A stretch of DNA of 53,982 nt, taken from positions 1 to 53,982 of the forward strand of contig NZ_PBSH01000052.1 in assembly GCF_002726155.1 (NCBI RefSeq), written 5' to 3'. The notes beneath the pieces are model-generated. The model was given only the letters and a program-made list of their open reading frames with translations, ran no database searches and was not told the DNA's origin. This document shows positions 15,648 to 24,437 of the stretch, piece by piece. A program made the translations under genes and the position numbers. The stretch is from Alcanivorax sp. (GTDB lineage: Bacteria; Pseudomonadota; Gammaproteobacteria; Pseudomonadales; Alcanivoracaceae). Each line of letters starts with the position of its first letter. Position 1 is the stretch's first letter.

Positions 15648-15956
15648 TCAGTCTTCTTTTTTGTCCATGTTTTTGGCGGCAGTGCGGGCATCTTCCAGTG
15701 CGGCAAATTGCTCGGAAATCAGTGCGCCCACTTCCTGGTTCACCTTGCGAATGGTGTCGTAGACGAGGCCAATGGTTTTGCGTTGTTTTTCTTTCAGGGC
15801 TGGCGCCTTGTCTTCAAAGAGACCCAGCTTCTCCAGCGCGTCAAACGGTAGCCCGGCAATATGCTGGTGTACGTCTTCCACGGTGGTGGCGCCATCTTCA
15901 ATGGCTTCCTGAATCATGTCCTTGAGCAGCTCTGCTCGTTCTGCTGTTTTTTTCAT
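15648..15956 (-). CDS. conserved hypothetical helical protein
   Basis: 102 residues, soluble, nearly all helical, charged (RAELLKDMIQEAIEDGATTVEDVHQHIAGLPFDALEKLG). The sequence resembles phasin-associated or stress-type helical proteins seen in Pseudomonas relatives, but I cannot assign a family. Its stop codon abuts the stop of the barrel gene with no spacer (convergent). No signal peptide. Start ATG 15956. Confidence 0.65.
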   Translation of the reverse strand: MKKTAERAELLKDMIQEAIEDGATTVEDVHQHIAGLPFDALEKLGLFEDKAPALKEKQRKTIGLVYDTIRKVNQEVGALISEQFAALEDARTAAKNMDKKED

Positions 15957-16178
15957 TGTCGGCCTGCATGGTCAATCGGGTAAGGGGCTGTTCCGCAATG
16001 TAGCGAAAACCGTTAACAAGGACCATAACCATTATGGGCCCCGGGAACACGTATTGGTGCCCGATTGTCTGACCGTCTGTACCGTTGCCGGAGTCAGACT
16101 TGACCCTGTTCAATGAATAGGGCCACTCTGAAAACCGGGTTCGCCTGTGAATCCCTGATCGAACAAGGAGTTGCGATT

Positions 16179-16454
16179 ATGGAAACCGGTAAACAGATGA
16201 TTGCCGATATCAAAGGCAAGCTGGATGAATTGGAAGCCGAGCTGGATCAACTGGAAAAGCAGGGGGGCGGAGACCGCAGCACCGAAGCCGAGCGGCACCA
16301 GCTTGCCCTGCAGGATGTGCTGACGGAATTGCAGCAACGCATTGACGAATACCATGAACTGACCGGTGCAGACAGCGTGGATGGCCAGGCTAACTGGCAA
16401 CAGTTGGACAAGGATCTGAAGGATCTGGACAGCGATCTTTACGGCGCCAACTGA
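16179..16454 (+). CDS. short coiled-coil protein
   Basis: 91 residues; ATG 16179 is set by AAGGAG at 16165-16170, eight bases upstream. Residues 3-70 form a strong heptad coiled coil (IADIKGKLDELEAELDQLEKQ, then LQDVLTELQQRIDEY), and the C-terminus is acidic. No signal peptide or known domain. A terminator follows, so it is probably monocistronic. Confidence 0.65.
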   Translation: METGKQMIADIKGKLDELEAELDQLEKQGGGDRSTEAERHQLALQDVLTELQQRIDEYHELTGADSVDGQANWQQLDKDLKDLDSDLYGAN

Positions 16455-16471
16455 TTCGATGGTGGTCTGTT

Positions 16472-16496
16472 AGCCCTCGGGGTCCGGGGGCTTTTT
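16472..16496 (+). terminator. intrinsic terminator
   Basis: AGCCCTCGG-GGT-CCGGGGGCT stem with one wobble pair, followed by TTTTT, 18 bases after the coiled-coil gene. Confidence 0.75.
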
Positions 16497-16538
16497 CGGT
16501 ATGCTTCTGTCTGGTTGTCTAGGGACGGGAGTCGCACT

Positions 16539-17072
16539 ATGGCCATTGGGCCGCTCAGCTGGCCGCTGCTGCTGCAATCGGCGCGTCGGCATTTTTCCCT
16601 TTTCTTCATGCTTTTCTTCTTTCTCGGTTTGCCGTTTGCGGCGGTTGGCGTCAGCCTGCTCTGGTTTGAAGGTGGCGATGATTGGGGGGCTGCGTTTGGC
16701 GGGGCTTTCTTTGCGTTGGTCGGCATTGGGGTCATGATCATGGCGCTGGTGACCAGCGTCAGCAGCATCGGCTATTACTACGAGCGGGCCTTGCTCAGAG
16801 AACATGGCGCCAATGTGGATGGGGCGGTGTTGTCAGTGACGCAATACAATGAGCCAGAGGGTGAAGAAGAAACGCTGTGGTTGCTGCGTTTCCGCTATAC
16901 CTGCCATGGGAAATCCCATGAAGGGGAGGCATTCTTGCCCGATGACGAATGGGTAGGCCGGCTGGATGAGGGGAGCTGGGTGCCATTGCGGTCACTCAAG
17001 CCCCGCCCGGCGTACGCAGAACCCCGCTGGCGAAAATGGAAGAATCAGCTACGGCGCGAAGGCCGCTGGTAG
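16539..17072 (+). CDS. two-helix membrane protein with cytoplasmic or periplasmic C-terminal domain
   Basis: 177 residues from ATG 16539 (GGGAG upstream). Two membrane helices (about residues 22-44 and 54-76) are followed by a beta-rich domain with VDGAVLSVTQYNEPEGEEETLWLLRFRYTCHGKSHEGEAF, a pattern like DUF3592 proteins, where the domain starts with a G-x-V strand and a Y-x-Y strand. It ends in a basic tail (RWRKWKNQLRREGRW). No function known. It is convergent with nhaD. Confidence 0.6.
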   Translation: MAIGPLSWPLLLQSARRHFSLFFMLFFFLGLPFAAVGVSLLWFEGGDDWGAAFGGAFFALVGIGVMIMALVTSVSSIGYYYERALLREHGANVDGAVLSVTQYNEPEGEEETLWLLRFRYTCHGKSHEGEAFLPDDEWVGRLDEGSWVPLRSLKPRPAYAEPRWRKWKNQLRREGRW

Positions 17073-17111
17073 GCTGGACCGGGTCGCCCCGGTCCGGCGC
17101 GGTAGCGGAGC

Positions 17112-18341
17112 CTACAGCAGCTGGCCGAGCCCCAGTACCGCGACAAACCCAACGCTATACGCCACCAACAGATAGCCGAAGTATCGCAGGTAGCTGCCGA
17201 ACGTCAGTGCTTCGATCTTGCTCATGGCGATCACGCCAGCGGCGGAGCCGATGACAAGAAGCGCCCCTCCCACTCCCACCGAATAGGTCAACGACAACCA
17301 CTGGGCCAGGTTCATTTCGATGCCGGAATTGAGCAGGGCGGCGGTGAGCGGCACGTTATCAAACAGGGCCGAGGCCAGGCCCACCAGGAAGTTGGCGGCC
17401 ACTGGCGGCATCACTTCATAGAGTGCCGGGAAGTAGGCCAGCATCCCCAGTTCCTTGAGCATGCCGACCAGCAGCAACACGCCCAGGAAGAACAGCAGGG
17501 TGTCGAACTCGATCTTGCGAATGTATTCCAGAACCGGTTCGTCCTTGTTCAGGAACTGCACCACCATGAACATCAGCGACAGGCCGAACAGGAAGCACAA
17601 CACCGGCGGAATGCCGAACGCCACGTTGGCGGCGATGGTGCCGACAATGGTGGCAAAGAACAGCAGGGCAATGACCTTGTCGCCGCGCTCAATGGCGCTG
17701 TTTTTTTTCTGGATATGCACGTCGCCACTGAGGCCCAGCGAGAGCATGATGGCGAGCACGGCCACGGCCCCGGCAGCGGGCAGGCTGAGTAACAGCAGGT
17801 CCGGGATTTCCACTTTGCCTGCCAGAAAGATCATCAGCGTGGTGACGTCCCCGGTGATCAGGGCAGTGCCGCCGGCATTCACCGAGAACACCACCAGCAC
17901 CACGTAGCGCATCAGCTTTTTGGCCGGCAGGTTCAGGTTCATCAGCACAGCGATACATACCAGGGTGGCGGTGATGTTGTCGGCCATGGAAGAGAACAGG
18001 AAAGCAAACAGGCCGGTGAGCAGCATCAATTTGCGTTCGCTGATGTGCTCGGGCAGCAGCTTGTTGACCAGGCTATCGATAATGCCCTTGCTGGACAGGT
18101 AGGCCACAAAGGTCATGGCGGCCATCAGAAACAGCCACAGGGTGGCAATATCCAGCAGGTTTTCGTTCAGGCTTTCCATCAGCGCGTCGTGGCTGAGGTG
18201 GGCCGGGGGGGCGATAAAGAACAATAGCCAGGCGAACGACCCGAAAAACAGGGTGGTTTTCGCTTTATCAATATGAACGATGTCTTCGACGACGATGGAC
18301 AAAAAGCCCAGCGCCACCAGGATCAGCAAAACGGTAGTCAT
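17112..18341 (-). CDS. nhaD: NhaD-type sodium/proton antiporter
   Basis: 409 residues, about 11-12 membrane helices. Family-specific segments include VVEDIVHIDKAKTTLFFGS near the start, FSSMADNITATLVCIAVLMN near residue 118 with the buried Asp-Asn pair, VNAGGTALITGDVTTLMIF near residue 155, and ASALFDNVPLTAALL near residue 335, where D-N-V-P is the second ion-binding motif of the IT superfamily. NhaD exports Na+ or Li+ in exchange for protons and is common in marine and haloalkaliphilic gammaproteobacteria. Some members also work with a nearby lipoprotein, which is absent here. No RBS oddities. Confidence 0.92.
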   Translation of the reverse strand: MTTVLLILVALGFLSIVVEDIVHIDKAKTTLFFGSFAWLLFFIAPPAHLSHDALMESLNENLLDIATLWLFLMAAMTFVAYLSSKGIIDSLVNKLLPEHISERKLMLLTGLFAFLFSSMADNITATLVCIAVLMNLNLPAKKLMRYVVLVVFSVNAGGTALITGDVTTLMIFLAGKVEIPDLLLLSLPAAGAVAVLAIMLSLGLSGDVHIQKKNSAIERGDKVIALLFFATIVGTIAANVAFGIPPVLCFLFGLSLMFMVVQFLNKDEPVLEYIRKIEFDTLLFFLGVLLLVGMLKELGMLAYFPALYEVMPPVAANFLVGLASALFDNVPLTAALLNSGIEMNLAQWLSLTYSVGVGGALLVIGSAAGVIAMSKIEALTFGSYLRYFGYLLVAYSVGFVAVLGLGQLL

Positions 18342-18470
18342 AACGGGCGACTCGCACTGTAGGCAGAAGGTGAAGAGTGGAGGGCGGCGCTATATTAGGC
18401 TTTTTGTGAACAGGGTTCACCCGGAAACGGCCTGTTTATCCGTGGTTATCCGGCGAATTGTGGGCGAAAA

Positions 18471-18499
18471 ACGGGCAAAGGTGGGCAAATTTTGCCCGT
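18471..18499. promoter_or_regulatory. 9-bp inverted repeat upstream of the Fur box
   Basis: ACGGGCAAA (18471-18479) and TTTGCCCGT (18491-18499) are exact complements around an 11-base centre that itself contains GGGCAAA. It may bind a regulator of the iron operon or end the - strand side as a weak hairpin. Confidence 0.4.
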
Positions 18500-18514
18500 C
18501 CCCCTTTAAAAAGA

Positions 18515-18529
18515 TGAGAATAATTCGCA
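18515..18529. promoter_or_regulatory. Fur box
   Basis: TGAGAAT-A-ATTCGCA is a 7-1-7 inverted repeat with six of seven paired positions, matching the Fur consensus (TGATAAT-n-ATTATCA type). It lies about 80 bases before the imelysin start and is expected to repress the operon when iron is plentiful. Confidence 0.8.
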
Positions 18530-18608
18530 TTATGTGCACCCTGATTGCTTTCGCATCGGTGTGCCGGTGCGTTTTACTTATTGTGCCTGATGTCATCGAG
18601 GAATTTTC

Positions 18609-19898
18609 ATGCTGACCCGCCTGTCCGCCGGGGGCCTGCTACTGGCTTCCCTGTTCTTGTCTGCCTGCAGCGACGACCCGCAATCCACCGACGCCGACAC
18701 GGCTCCGGCCTATGACCAGGTAGAGGGCAAGCGGGTGGTGAGCCATTATGCTGATGTGGCGCTGGCCACCTTTGGCGACGCACTGTCCGGTGCACGGGCC
18801 TTGAAGACACAGATCGATGCCCTCCTGGCAGCGCCCACCGAGGCCAACCTGGCTGCCGCTCGCGATGCCTGGCGTGCCGCGCGGGTGCCCTACATGCAGA
18901 CAGAAGTATTCCGCTTCGGCAATGCAGTGGTGGATGAATGGGAAGGGCAGGTGAATGCCTGGCCGCTGGATGAAGGCCTGATCGATTACGTGGACGAGGA
19001 CTATCAGGCGGTGATGGGTAACCCCGGTGCCCGCGCCAATATCATTGCCAGTGAGTCACTGAAAATCGGTGAACAGACTCTGGACCTGACCGACCTGAAC
19101 GCGGAGTTGCTGGCCAGCCTCAACGAACTGGGTGGCTCAGAAGTGAACGTGGCGACCGGTTACCACGCCATTGAATTCCTGCTGTGGGGCCAGGACCTGA
19201 ACGGCACTGACACCGGTGCCGGCCAGCGCCCGGCAACGGATTTCGCCACCGGCGCGGATGCAACGGGCGGTCACAACGAGCGTCGCCGCGAATACCTGTC
19301 GGTGGTCACCGATCTGTTGATCGACGATCTGGAAGTGATGGTGGATGAATGGCGACCGGGTGAAGAAAACTACCGGGCCGAGCTGGAAGCGGACAGCGTG
19401 GAAAACGGCCTGCGCAAGATGCTGTTCGGTATGGGCAGCCTGTCTTTGGGCGAGCTGGCCGGCGAGCGTATGAAGGTTGCGCTGGCGGCGCATTCCCCAG
19501 AAGACGAGCACGACTGCTTCAGCGATAACACCCATGCGTCGCACTTCTATAATGGCAAGGGCATTCGCAATGTGTACCTGGGCGAGTATCAGCGCAGCAA
19601 CGGGGAAACCCTGACGGGCCCCTCGCTGAGCGACCTGGTGGCGGCGAACCAGCCAGCGGCGGACCGCCAGCTGAAAATCGACCTGAACGCCAGCGAGGCG
19701 GCGCTGCAGGTGCTGGTAGACAGCGCCAATCAGGGCACCCATTTCGACCAGTTGATTGCCCCGGGCAATACGCAGGGTGCCGACACGGTGAATGCCGCCA
19801 TTGACGCCCTGGTCGTGCAAACCACCAGCATTGAAAAAGCGGCGCGGGTGCTGAACATTCAGGCCCTGAACCCGGATACGGCGAACCACAGCTTCTGA
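18609..19898 (+). CDS. imelysin-family lipoprotein (IcmP/IrpA-like)
   Basis: 429 residues; ATG 18609 follows GAGGA. Lipobox LFLSAC gives Cys20. Imelysin features include the GxHxxE motif (G184-Y-H186-A-I-E189) followed by FLLWGQDLN, and the imelysin hallmark repeat of two four-helix bundles. Homologues such as IcmP of Pseudomonas and IrpA of cyanobacteria are iron-regulated, surface or periplasmic proteins thought to take part in iron uptake; the early claim of insulin cleavage is doubtful. It is first in an operon of four (imelysin, DUF1111, imelysin, DUF1513), the same order as PA4370-PA4373, behind a Fur box. Confidence 0.9.
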   Translation: MLTRLSAGGLLLASLFLSACSDDPQSTDADTAPAYDQVEGKRVVSHYADVALATFGDALSGARALKTQIDALLAAPTEANLAAARDAWRAARVPYMQTEVFRFGNAVVDEWEGQVNAWPLDEGLIDYVDEDYQAVMGNPGARANIIASESLKIGEQTLDLTDLNAELLASLNELGGSEVNVATGYHAIEFLLWGQDLNGTDTGAGQRPATDFATGADATGGHNERRREYLSVVTDLLIDDLEVMVDEWRPGEENYRAELEADSVENGLRKMLFGMGSLSLGELAGERMKVALAAHSPEDEHDCFSDNTHASHFYNGKGIRNVYLGEYQRSNGETLTGPSLSDLVAANQPAADRQLKIDLNASEAALQVLVDSANQGTHFDQLIAPGNTQGADTVNAAIDALVVQTTSIEKAARVLNIQALNPDTANHSF

Positions 19899-20013
19899 CG
19901 TTAGAACCTGAAAGGCGCGCATGCACGCAAGGGGGCTGAAGCCTCTCTGGGGTGCAGGCGCGCTCCTGTAGCCAGCTGCCCGCCAGCCATCAAGAAAGAA
20001 GGAAGCCCTGCTC

Positions 20014-21408
20014 TTGCGATATCTCCCGCTGACTCTTGCCGCCCTGCTGGCGGCCTGTGATGCCGGCCCCACGTTCACCGAAGCCGAGCCCGGCGAGCAG
20101 CTGTCTGCGGGCGAGGCCACGGTCACCAAGACGGACCAGAATGCGTTCTCGTTACCGCTAGCCAATCTGTCGCCGTCCCGGCGGCTGGACTTCAGTGTGG
20201 GCAACAGCTTTTTTCGTAACCCCTGGGTGATTGCGCCAGCATCCACCGATGCCCGTGACGGGCTGGGGCCGTTGTTCAATACCAATGCCTGCCAGAACTG
20301 CCATATCAAGGATGGCCGCGGGCACCCGCCCGGGCCTGACGCCAAGCAGGCGGTTTCCATGCTGGTGCGGTTGTCCGTGCCGGCGGCGGCCGAGGATGAC
20401 CTGACCCAGGGCGGATTGATGCCTGAGCCGATCTACGGCGGGCAGTTTCAGGACGCAGCCATTCCGGGTATTGAACCGGAAGGGCGGGTACGGGTGGATT
20501 ACCGCCCCCGCACAATCACCTTTGCGGATGGCCATCAGGTGGAGTTGCGCGAGCCTCGCCTGAGTTTCAGTAATCTGGCCTATGGGGAGATGCACCCGGC
20601 GACCCTGTTTTCCGCCCGCATTGCCCCGCCAGTGATCGGGCTGGGCCTGCTCGAAGCCATCCCTGAAGCGGACCTGCTGGCCCACGCCGACCCGGACGAT
20701 GAGGACGGTGATGGCATCAGCGGCCGGGCCAACCGGGTCTGGGATCGCAGCAACAACACCACGGCCATGGGGCGGTTCGGCTGGAAAGCGGGCCAGCCCA
20801 GTCTGCGCCAGCAGAATGCGGAAGCCTTCGCCAACGACATGGGGCTGACCAGCCATCTGGTGCCCACGGATTCCTGCTCCGCCGCGCAGCCAGACTGCCT
20901 TGCCATGCCCAATGGCGGCGAGGTGGAAGTGAGCGACTCGATTCTCGATAACGTCACTTTCTATACCCGTAATCTGGCGGTTCCCGCCCGCCGGAATGTG
21001 GATGATGCGCAGGTGCTGGCGGGCAAAAGTCTGTTCTTCCAGGCCAATTGCCAGGGCTGTCATGTGCCCGTGTTCACCACCGGTGCCGACGCCGCCGAAC
21101 CGGAATTGGCCAACCAGACCATACGGCCTTACACCGACATGTTGCTGCATGACATGGGACCGGGGCTGGCGGATGGTCGCCCGGAGTTTCTGGCCAATGG
21201 TCAGGAATGGCGTACGCCGCCGCTCTGGGGTATCGGCCTCACCGAGGCGGTGAATGGCCACACCCAGTTCCTGCATGATGGTCGTGCCCGCAACCTGATG
21301 GAGGCCATTCTCTGGCATGGTGGCGAAGCGGCCGGGTCACGGGACGCGGTGCTGGTGTTTGATGCCGAGCAACGTGCTGCGCTGTTGGCGTTTCTGAACT
21401 CTTTGTGA
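20014..21408 (+). CDS. DUF1111 di-haem c-type cytochrome (thiol oxidoreductase-like)
   Basis: 464 residues from TTG 20014, supported by AGAAGGAAG just upstream; no ATG or GTG fits. The N-terminus is a short lipoprotein-like signal (LAALLAACDAG). Two haem c sites are visible: C93-QN-C96-H97 and C346-QG-C349-H350. The protein resembles cytochrome c peroxidases in layout but belongs to the DUF1111 family, which accompanies imelysins in iron uptake loci. Likely periplasmic, possibly reducing or oxidising iron for its imelysin partners. It lies in the same operon as the flanking imelysins, 115 bases after the first. Confidence 0.88.
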   Translation: MRYLPLTLAALLAACDAGPTFTEAEPGEQLSAGEATVTKTDQNAFSLPLANLSPSRRLDFSVGNSFFRNPWVIAPASTDARDGLGPLFNTNACQNCHIKDGRGHPPGPDAKQAVSMLVRLSVPAAAEDDLTQGGLMPEPIYGGQFQDAAIPGIEPEGRVRVDYRPRTITFADGHQVELREPRLSFSNLAYGEMHPATLFSARIAPPVIGLGLLEAIPEADLLAHADPDDEDGDGISGRANRVWDRSNNTTAMGRFGWKAGQPSLRQQNAEAFANDMGLTSHLVPTDSCSAAQPDCLAMPNGGEVEVSDSILDNVTFYTRNLAVPARRNVDDAQVLAGKSLFFQANCQGCHVPVFTTGADAAEPELANQTIRPYTDMLLHDMGPGLADGRPEFLANGQEWRTPPLWGIGLTEAVNGHTQFLHDGRARNLMEAILWHGGEAAGSRDAVLVFDAEQRAALLAFLNSL

Positions 21409-21445
21409 TTTTTTTCTGTAACGGTTTTAAGGTTGAGGATGGATC

Positions 21446-22480
21446 ATGCGTGCTCTGAGTGTACTGGTGTCGGTGTCATTGTCTGTGTTGCTGGTGGCGT
21501 GCAGTAACCCGCGCCAGGAAGTCACCGTTCAGCTGGCCAACGATGTGCTGCTGCCGGCCCATCAGCAGTGGCGCGACAGCAATGCTGCCCTGGTGGACGC
21601 CGTGGAGACGTACTGCGCGGCTCCACAGGCATCCGTGGATGATCTGGAAACCGCGTTTTATCAGGCCCAGTCCCGGTGGTCGCATCTGCAACCGTTAATG
21701 GTCGGCCCGTTATCCGAAGGCAACCGCAGCTGGCAGGTTCAGTTCTGGCCGGACAAGCGCAACATGGTGGTGCGGCAAACAGAATCGTTGCTGGACGAGA
21801 CGGATTCGTTGACCCGTGAGCAGCTGGAGAAGGCCAGCGTGGTGGTGCAGGGACTGACGGCATTTGAGTATGTGCTGTTTGATCAATCGGTCGCCCTGGC
21901 GCAGAGCCATGACCGCTACTGCCCGCTGCTCACCGGCATTGCCCGCCACCAGCTGGCGCTGTCCGAGTCGGTGCTGGCGCTGTGGAATGAGCCGGGCGGC
22001 ATGCTGGCGCAGTTGCGCGATTTCCCTAATGAGCGTTACGCCACGGCGGAGGAAGGCCTGGCGGCGATTCTGCGTACGCAGATCACCGGCGTGGATGTGC
22101 TGAAGAAAAAGCTGGGTACCCCCATGGGGCGCCTGAATCAGGGCGTGGTGCAGCCTTACCAGGCAGAAGCATGGCGTAGCCGACAGTCCATTGAAAACCT
22201 GCAGGCGTCGCTGCAAGGCGCGCAGGCGGTGTGGGAGCGGGTGCGTTCGCTGGTGAGTGATGCGGCCCTGGTGAAAGACATCGACCAGGCCTATGCGGAT
22301 GTGGCCAACCAGCTTGCGGCCTTGCCTGCGCCGTTGATGGAGCTGGTGCAGGCGCCGGCAAACAGCGAGACGCTGACGACGCTCTATGCCGCGCTGGATA
22401 ATCTGGAAAACCGTCAGCAGACGGAGTTGGCCCGCAATCTCAATATCCAGATCGGTTTTAACGCCAACGATGGCGATTAG
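21446..22480 (+). CDS. second imelysin-family lipoprotein
   Basis: 344 residues; lipobox LLVAC near residue 19. The sequence is shorter and divergent from the first imelysin, with an imelysin-type region QGLTAFEYVLFDQ in which the usual GxHxxE reads L-T-A-F-E, so the His is missing and only the E is kept. It corresponds in position to PA4372. The two imelysins probably bind different partners or metals. Starts 37 bases after the DUF1111 stop with AGGTTGAGGATGG upstream. Confidence 0.85.
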   Translation: MRALSVLVSVSLSVLLVACSNPRQEVTVQLANDVLLPAHQQWRDSNAALVDAVETYCAAPQASVDDLETAFYQAQSRWSHLQPLMVGPLSEGNRSWQVQFWPDKRNMVVRQTESLLDETDSLTREQLEKASVVVQGLTAFEYVLFDQSVALAQSHDRYCPLLTGIARHQLALSESVLALWNEPGGMLAQLRDFPNERYATAEEGLAAILRTQITGVDVLKKKLGTPMGRLNQGVVQPYQAEAWRSRQSIENLQASLQGAQAVWERVRSLVSDAALVKDIDQAYADVANQLAALPAPLMELVQAPANSETLTTLYAALDNLENRQQTELARNLNIQIGFNANDGD

Positions 22481-22557
22481 CGTCAGTTGCGAGTTAAAAG
22501 TTAAAGGCTAGAAAAGCCAGGCCCGGCGTTGGCAGTGCGGGCTTGCAGGAGAGCGTT

Positions 22558-23670
22558 ATGTCACTGACACGGCGGAAGTTGCTGGGCGCGGGTGCGGCGA
22601 TGGCCGGTGTGGCCGCGCTGGGTGGCTGGGCGCTATGGACTGGCACGGCGGGTGAATCTCCCCTGTTGCTGTCTGCCCGCAACGATGATGCCGGTCAGCA
22701 TTATGCCGTGGGCTATTACCTGAACGGCAAGCGGGCGTTTGCCACGCCAGTGGCCGAACGCTGCCATGCGGTGGCTCGCCACCCGTTTCTGCCGGTGGCT
22801 TTGTATGTGGGGCGCCGCCCGGCGAGGGAAAGTTACCTGATCGACCTGCGCGATGGCCGACTGCTGCAAACCCTGCGCAGTCAGCCGGATCGGCATTTCT
22901 ACGGCCATGCCGTATTCCATGCCCGCGGCGAGTGGCTATACACCACCGAGAACGATACCCGTGAACCGGGGCGCGGTGTGCTGGGGCGTTACCGCCTTGA
23001 TCCGGCTGTCTTGCGGCTGACCCATGACGGCGAGGCGACCACCCACGGTGTCGGCCCCCACGAGCTAGCCTGGATGCCGGACGGTGAATCCCTGGTGATC
23101 GGTAACGGGGGCATTCGCACGGAAGGCGGCAGCCGTGAGGAAATGAATCTGGACGCCATGGCGCCCAGCCTGGTGATCATGAGCCGCCATGGCGAGTTGA
23201 TCAGCAAGGAAACCCTGGCCGACGCACAAAGCAGCATCCGCCATCTGGATGTGGCTGCCGATGGCACCGTGATCACTGGCCAGCAGTACCATGGCCCGGC
23301 CTACAACAGTGTGCCGTTATTGGCGATCAAGCGGCCCGGGGAAGCCTATCAACCGTTCCCGGTCAGCCGTGCGCAACTGGCGATGATGGATCAATACACC
23401 GCCAGCATTGCCATTCACAGCGAGCAGCGACAAGTGGCCATGACCGCGCCACGGGGAAACCGTTTCTTTATCTGGGATCTGGATAGCGGTGACACGCTGC
23501 TGGATGCGCCCATGTCCGACTGTGCCGGGGTTGGCGCGGTGCCGGGCGGTTTTGCGGTGACTTCGGGGCAGGGCAAATGCCGCTACTACGATAGCCGCAC
23601 CGCAGAGGTACAAAGCCAGTGGCTGGAGCTGCCGGGTGGCTGGTGGGATAACCACCTGTGGCTGAGCTAA
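22558..23670 (+). CDS. DUF1513 Tat-exported beta-propeller-like protein
   Basis: 370 residues from ATG 22558, with AGGAGAGCGTT immediately before. The N-terminus LTRRKLLGAGAAMAGVAALGG is a Tat signal with twin arginine. The mature part has repeated strands of about 45-60 residues (for example HAVARHPFLPVALYVGRRP and HAVFHARGEWLYTTEND with GVGPHELAWMPDGESLVIGNGG), as in seven-bladed propellers. DUF1513 is the usual fourth gene of the imelysin operon. Tat export suggests folding or cofactor loading in the cytoplasm. Function in iron acquisition is inferred from the operon only. Confidence 0.88.
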   Translation: MSLTRRKLLGAGAAMAGVAALGGWALWTGTAGESPLLLSARNDDAGQHYAVGYYLNGKRAFATPVAERCHAVARHPFLPVALYVGRRPARESYLIDLRDGRLLQTLRSQPDRHFYGHAVFHARGEWLYTTENDTREPGRGVLGRYRLDPAVLRLTHDGEATTHGVGPHELAWMPDGESLVIGNGGIRTEGGSREEMNLDAMAPSLVIMSRHGELISKETLADAQSSIRHLDVAADGTVITGQQYHGPAYNSVPLLAIKRPGEAYQPFPVSRAQLAMMDQYTASIAIHSEQRQVAMTAPRGNRFFIWDLDSGDTLLDAPMSDCAGVGAVPGGFAVTSGQGKCRYYDSRTAEVQSQWLELPGGWWDNHLWLS

Positions 23671-23754
23671 GCCGTGCATTCTCCCGCTTAACCAACGTTG
23701 TCTGCATCGCGGTGGGACCACCGTCCTCACAGGTCAGGGGGCGTCGGCTTTTCG

Positions 23755-23782
23755 GTAGGAGTGCCTCTTGAGGCGCGAACCC
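23755..23782 (+). repeat. GTAG-type REP unit
   Basis: GTAG followed by GAGTGCCTCTTGAGGCGCGAA, with the hairpin GCCTC-TT-GAGGC. It closely matches the unit at 46889. Confidence 0.65.
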
Positions 23783-23802
23783 CGGAGTGGGAAACCGGCA
23801 AT

Positions 23803-23833
23803 ACGTTTAAGCCCGGAAGCCGGGCTTAAACGT
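23803..23833. terminator. strong hairpin, possible bidirectional terminator
   Basis: ACGTTTAAGCCCGG-AAG-CCGGGCTTAAACGT is a perfect 14-bp stem with a 3-base loop, placed between convergent genes (DUF1513 and a secreted protein). No clear T-run, so termination is only suggested. Confidence 0.5.
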
Positions 23834-23859
23834 GACAGCTTTTGGCGATATGCAGTGCG

Positions 23860-24252
23860 TCAGTCGTGCCAGTTAGACACCTTGCCGGTGCAGACCCAAT
23901 CCTTGGAGCCTTTTACCACACCAATCGAGTTGTAGCTGTAGCGGCCATTGGCATTGTGGGTGGACCAGCTTTTGGTATTGCCCGCACCGATGCCGGAGGC
24001 GCCGCAATCCTCGGAACCGTTCTTGCGCTCGTTGCAGAAGCGGGCATAGATGCGGTGACTGCAGGTGTTGCGGTAGGTAATGATGAAGTTGTCCTTGCTG
24101 TACTCACTCCATTTGGTTTTGTGCACCACCATGCAGGGGCCGCCGCTACTGTTCCGGGCATCCCAGCAGGTGTCATCGTCGACGCTGGAATAATAATCAG
24201 CGGCAGCAAACTGTGAGGCGAAGAGTGCGGCAATGCCAATGGTCCATTTCAT
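23860..24252 (-). CDS. secreted six-cysteine small protein
   Basis: 130 residues with a cleavable signal peptide (MKWTIGIAALFASQFAAA). The mature part of about 112 residues is rich in Ser, Asn, Tyr and Trp and contains six cysteines (DTCW, GPCM, NTCS, RFCN, EDCG, WVCTG), suggesting three disulfides. I recognise no family; the composition resembles secreted inhibitors or carbohydrate-binding modules. It is preceded by a 185-bp region containing CCCCATATGGGG, a palindrome that could be an operator (near 24345). Confidence 0.6.
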   Translation of the reverse strand: MKWTIGIAALFASQFAAADYYSSVDDDTCWDARNSSGGPCMVVHKTKWSEYSKDNFIITYRNTCSHRIYARFCNERKNGSEDCGASGIGAGNTKSWSTHNANGRYSYNSIGVVKGSKDWVCTGKVSNWHD

Positions 24253-24437
24253 GATTTTTCCCCTTCCTTCGTTATCGATATCAACGACTCGATCAACGAG
24301 CCAGACACAATAATTTTAGAAAGATGGGGAAAATCCGCCTCCCCCATATGGGGTATATCGGTATAGAACCTGTTGTAAAAGTGTCAGCTTCAATCCGGTC
24401 AGAGCGCTGAGCACGTGAGACGTTTTTCAGAGGCTCT

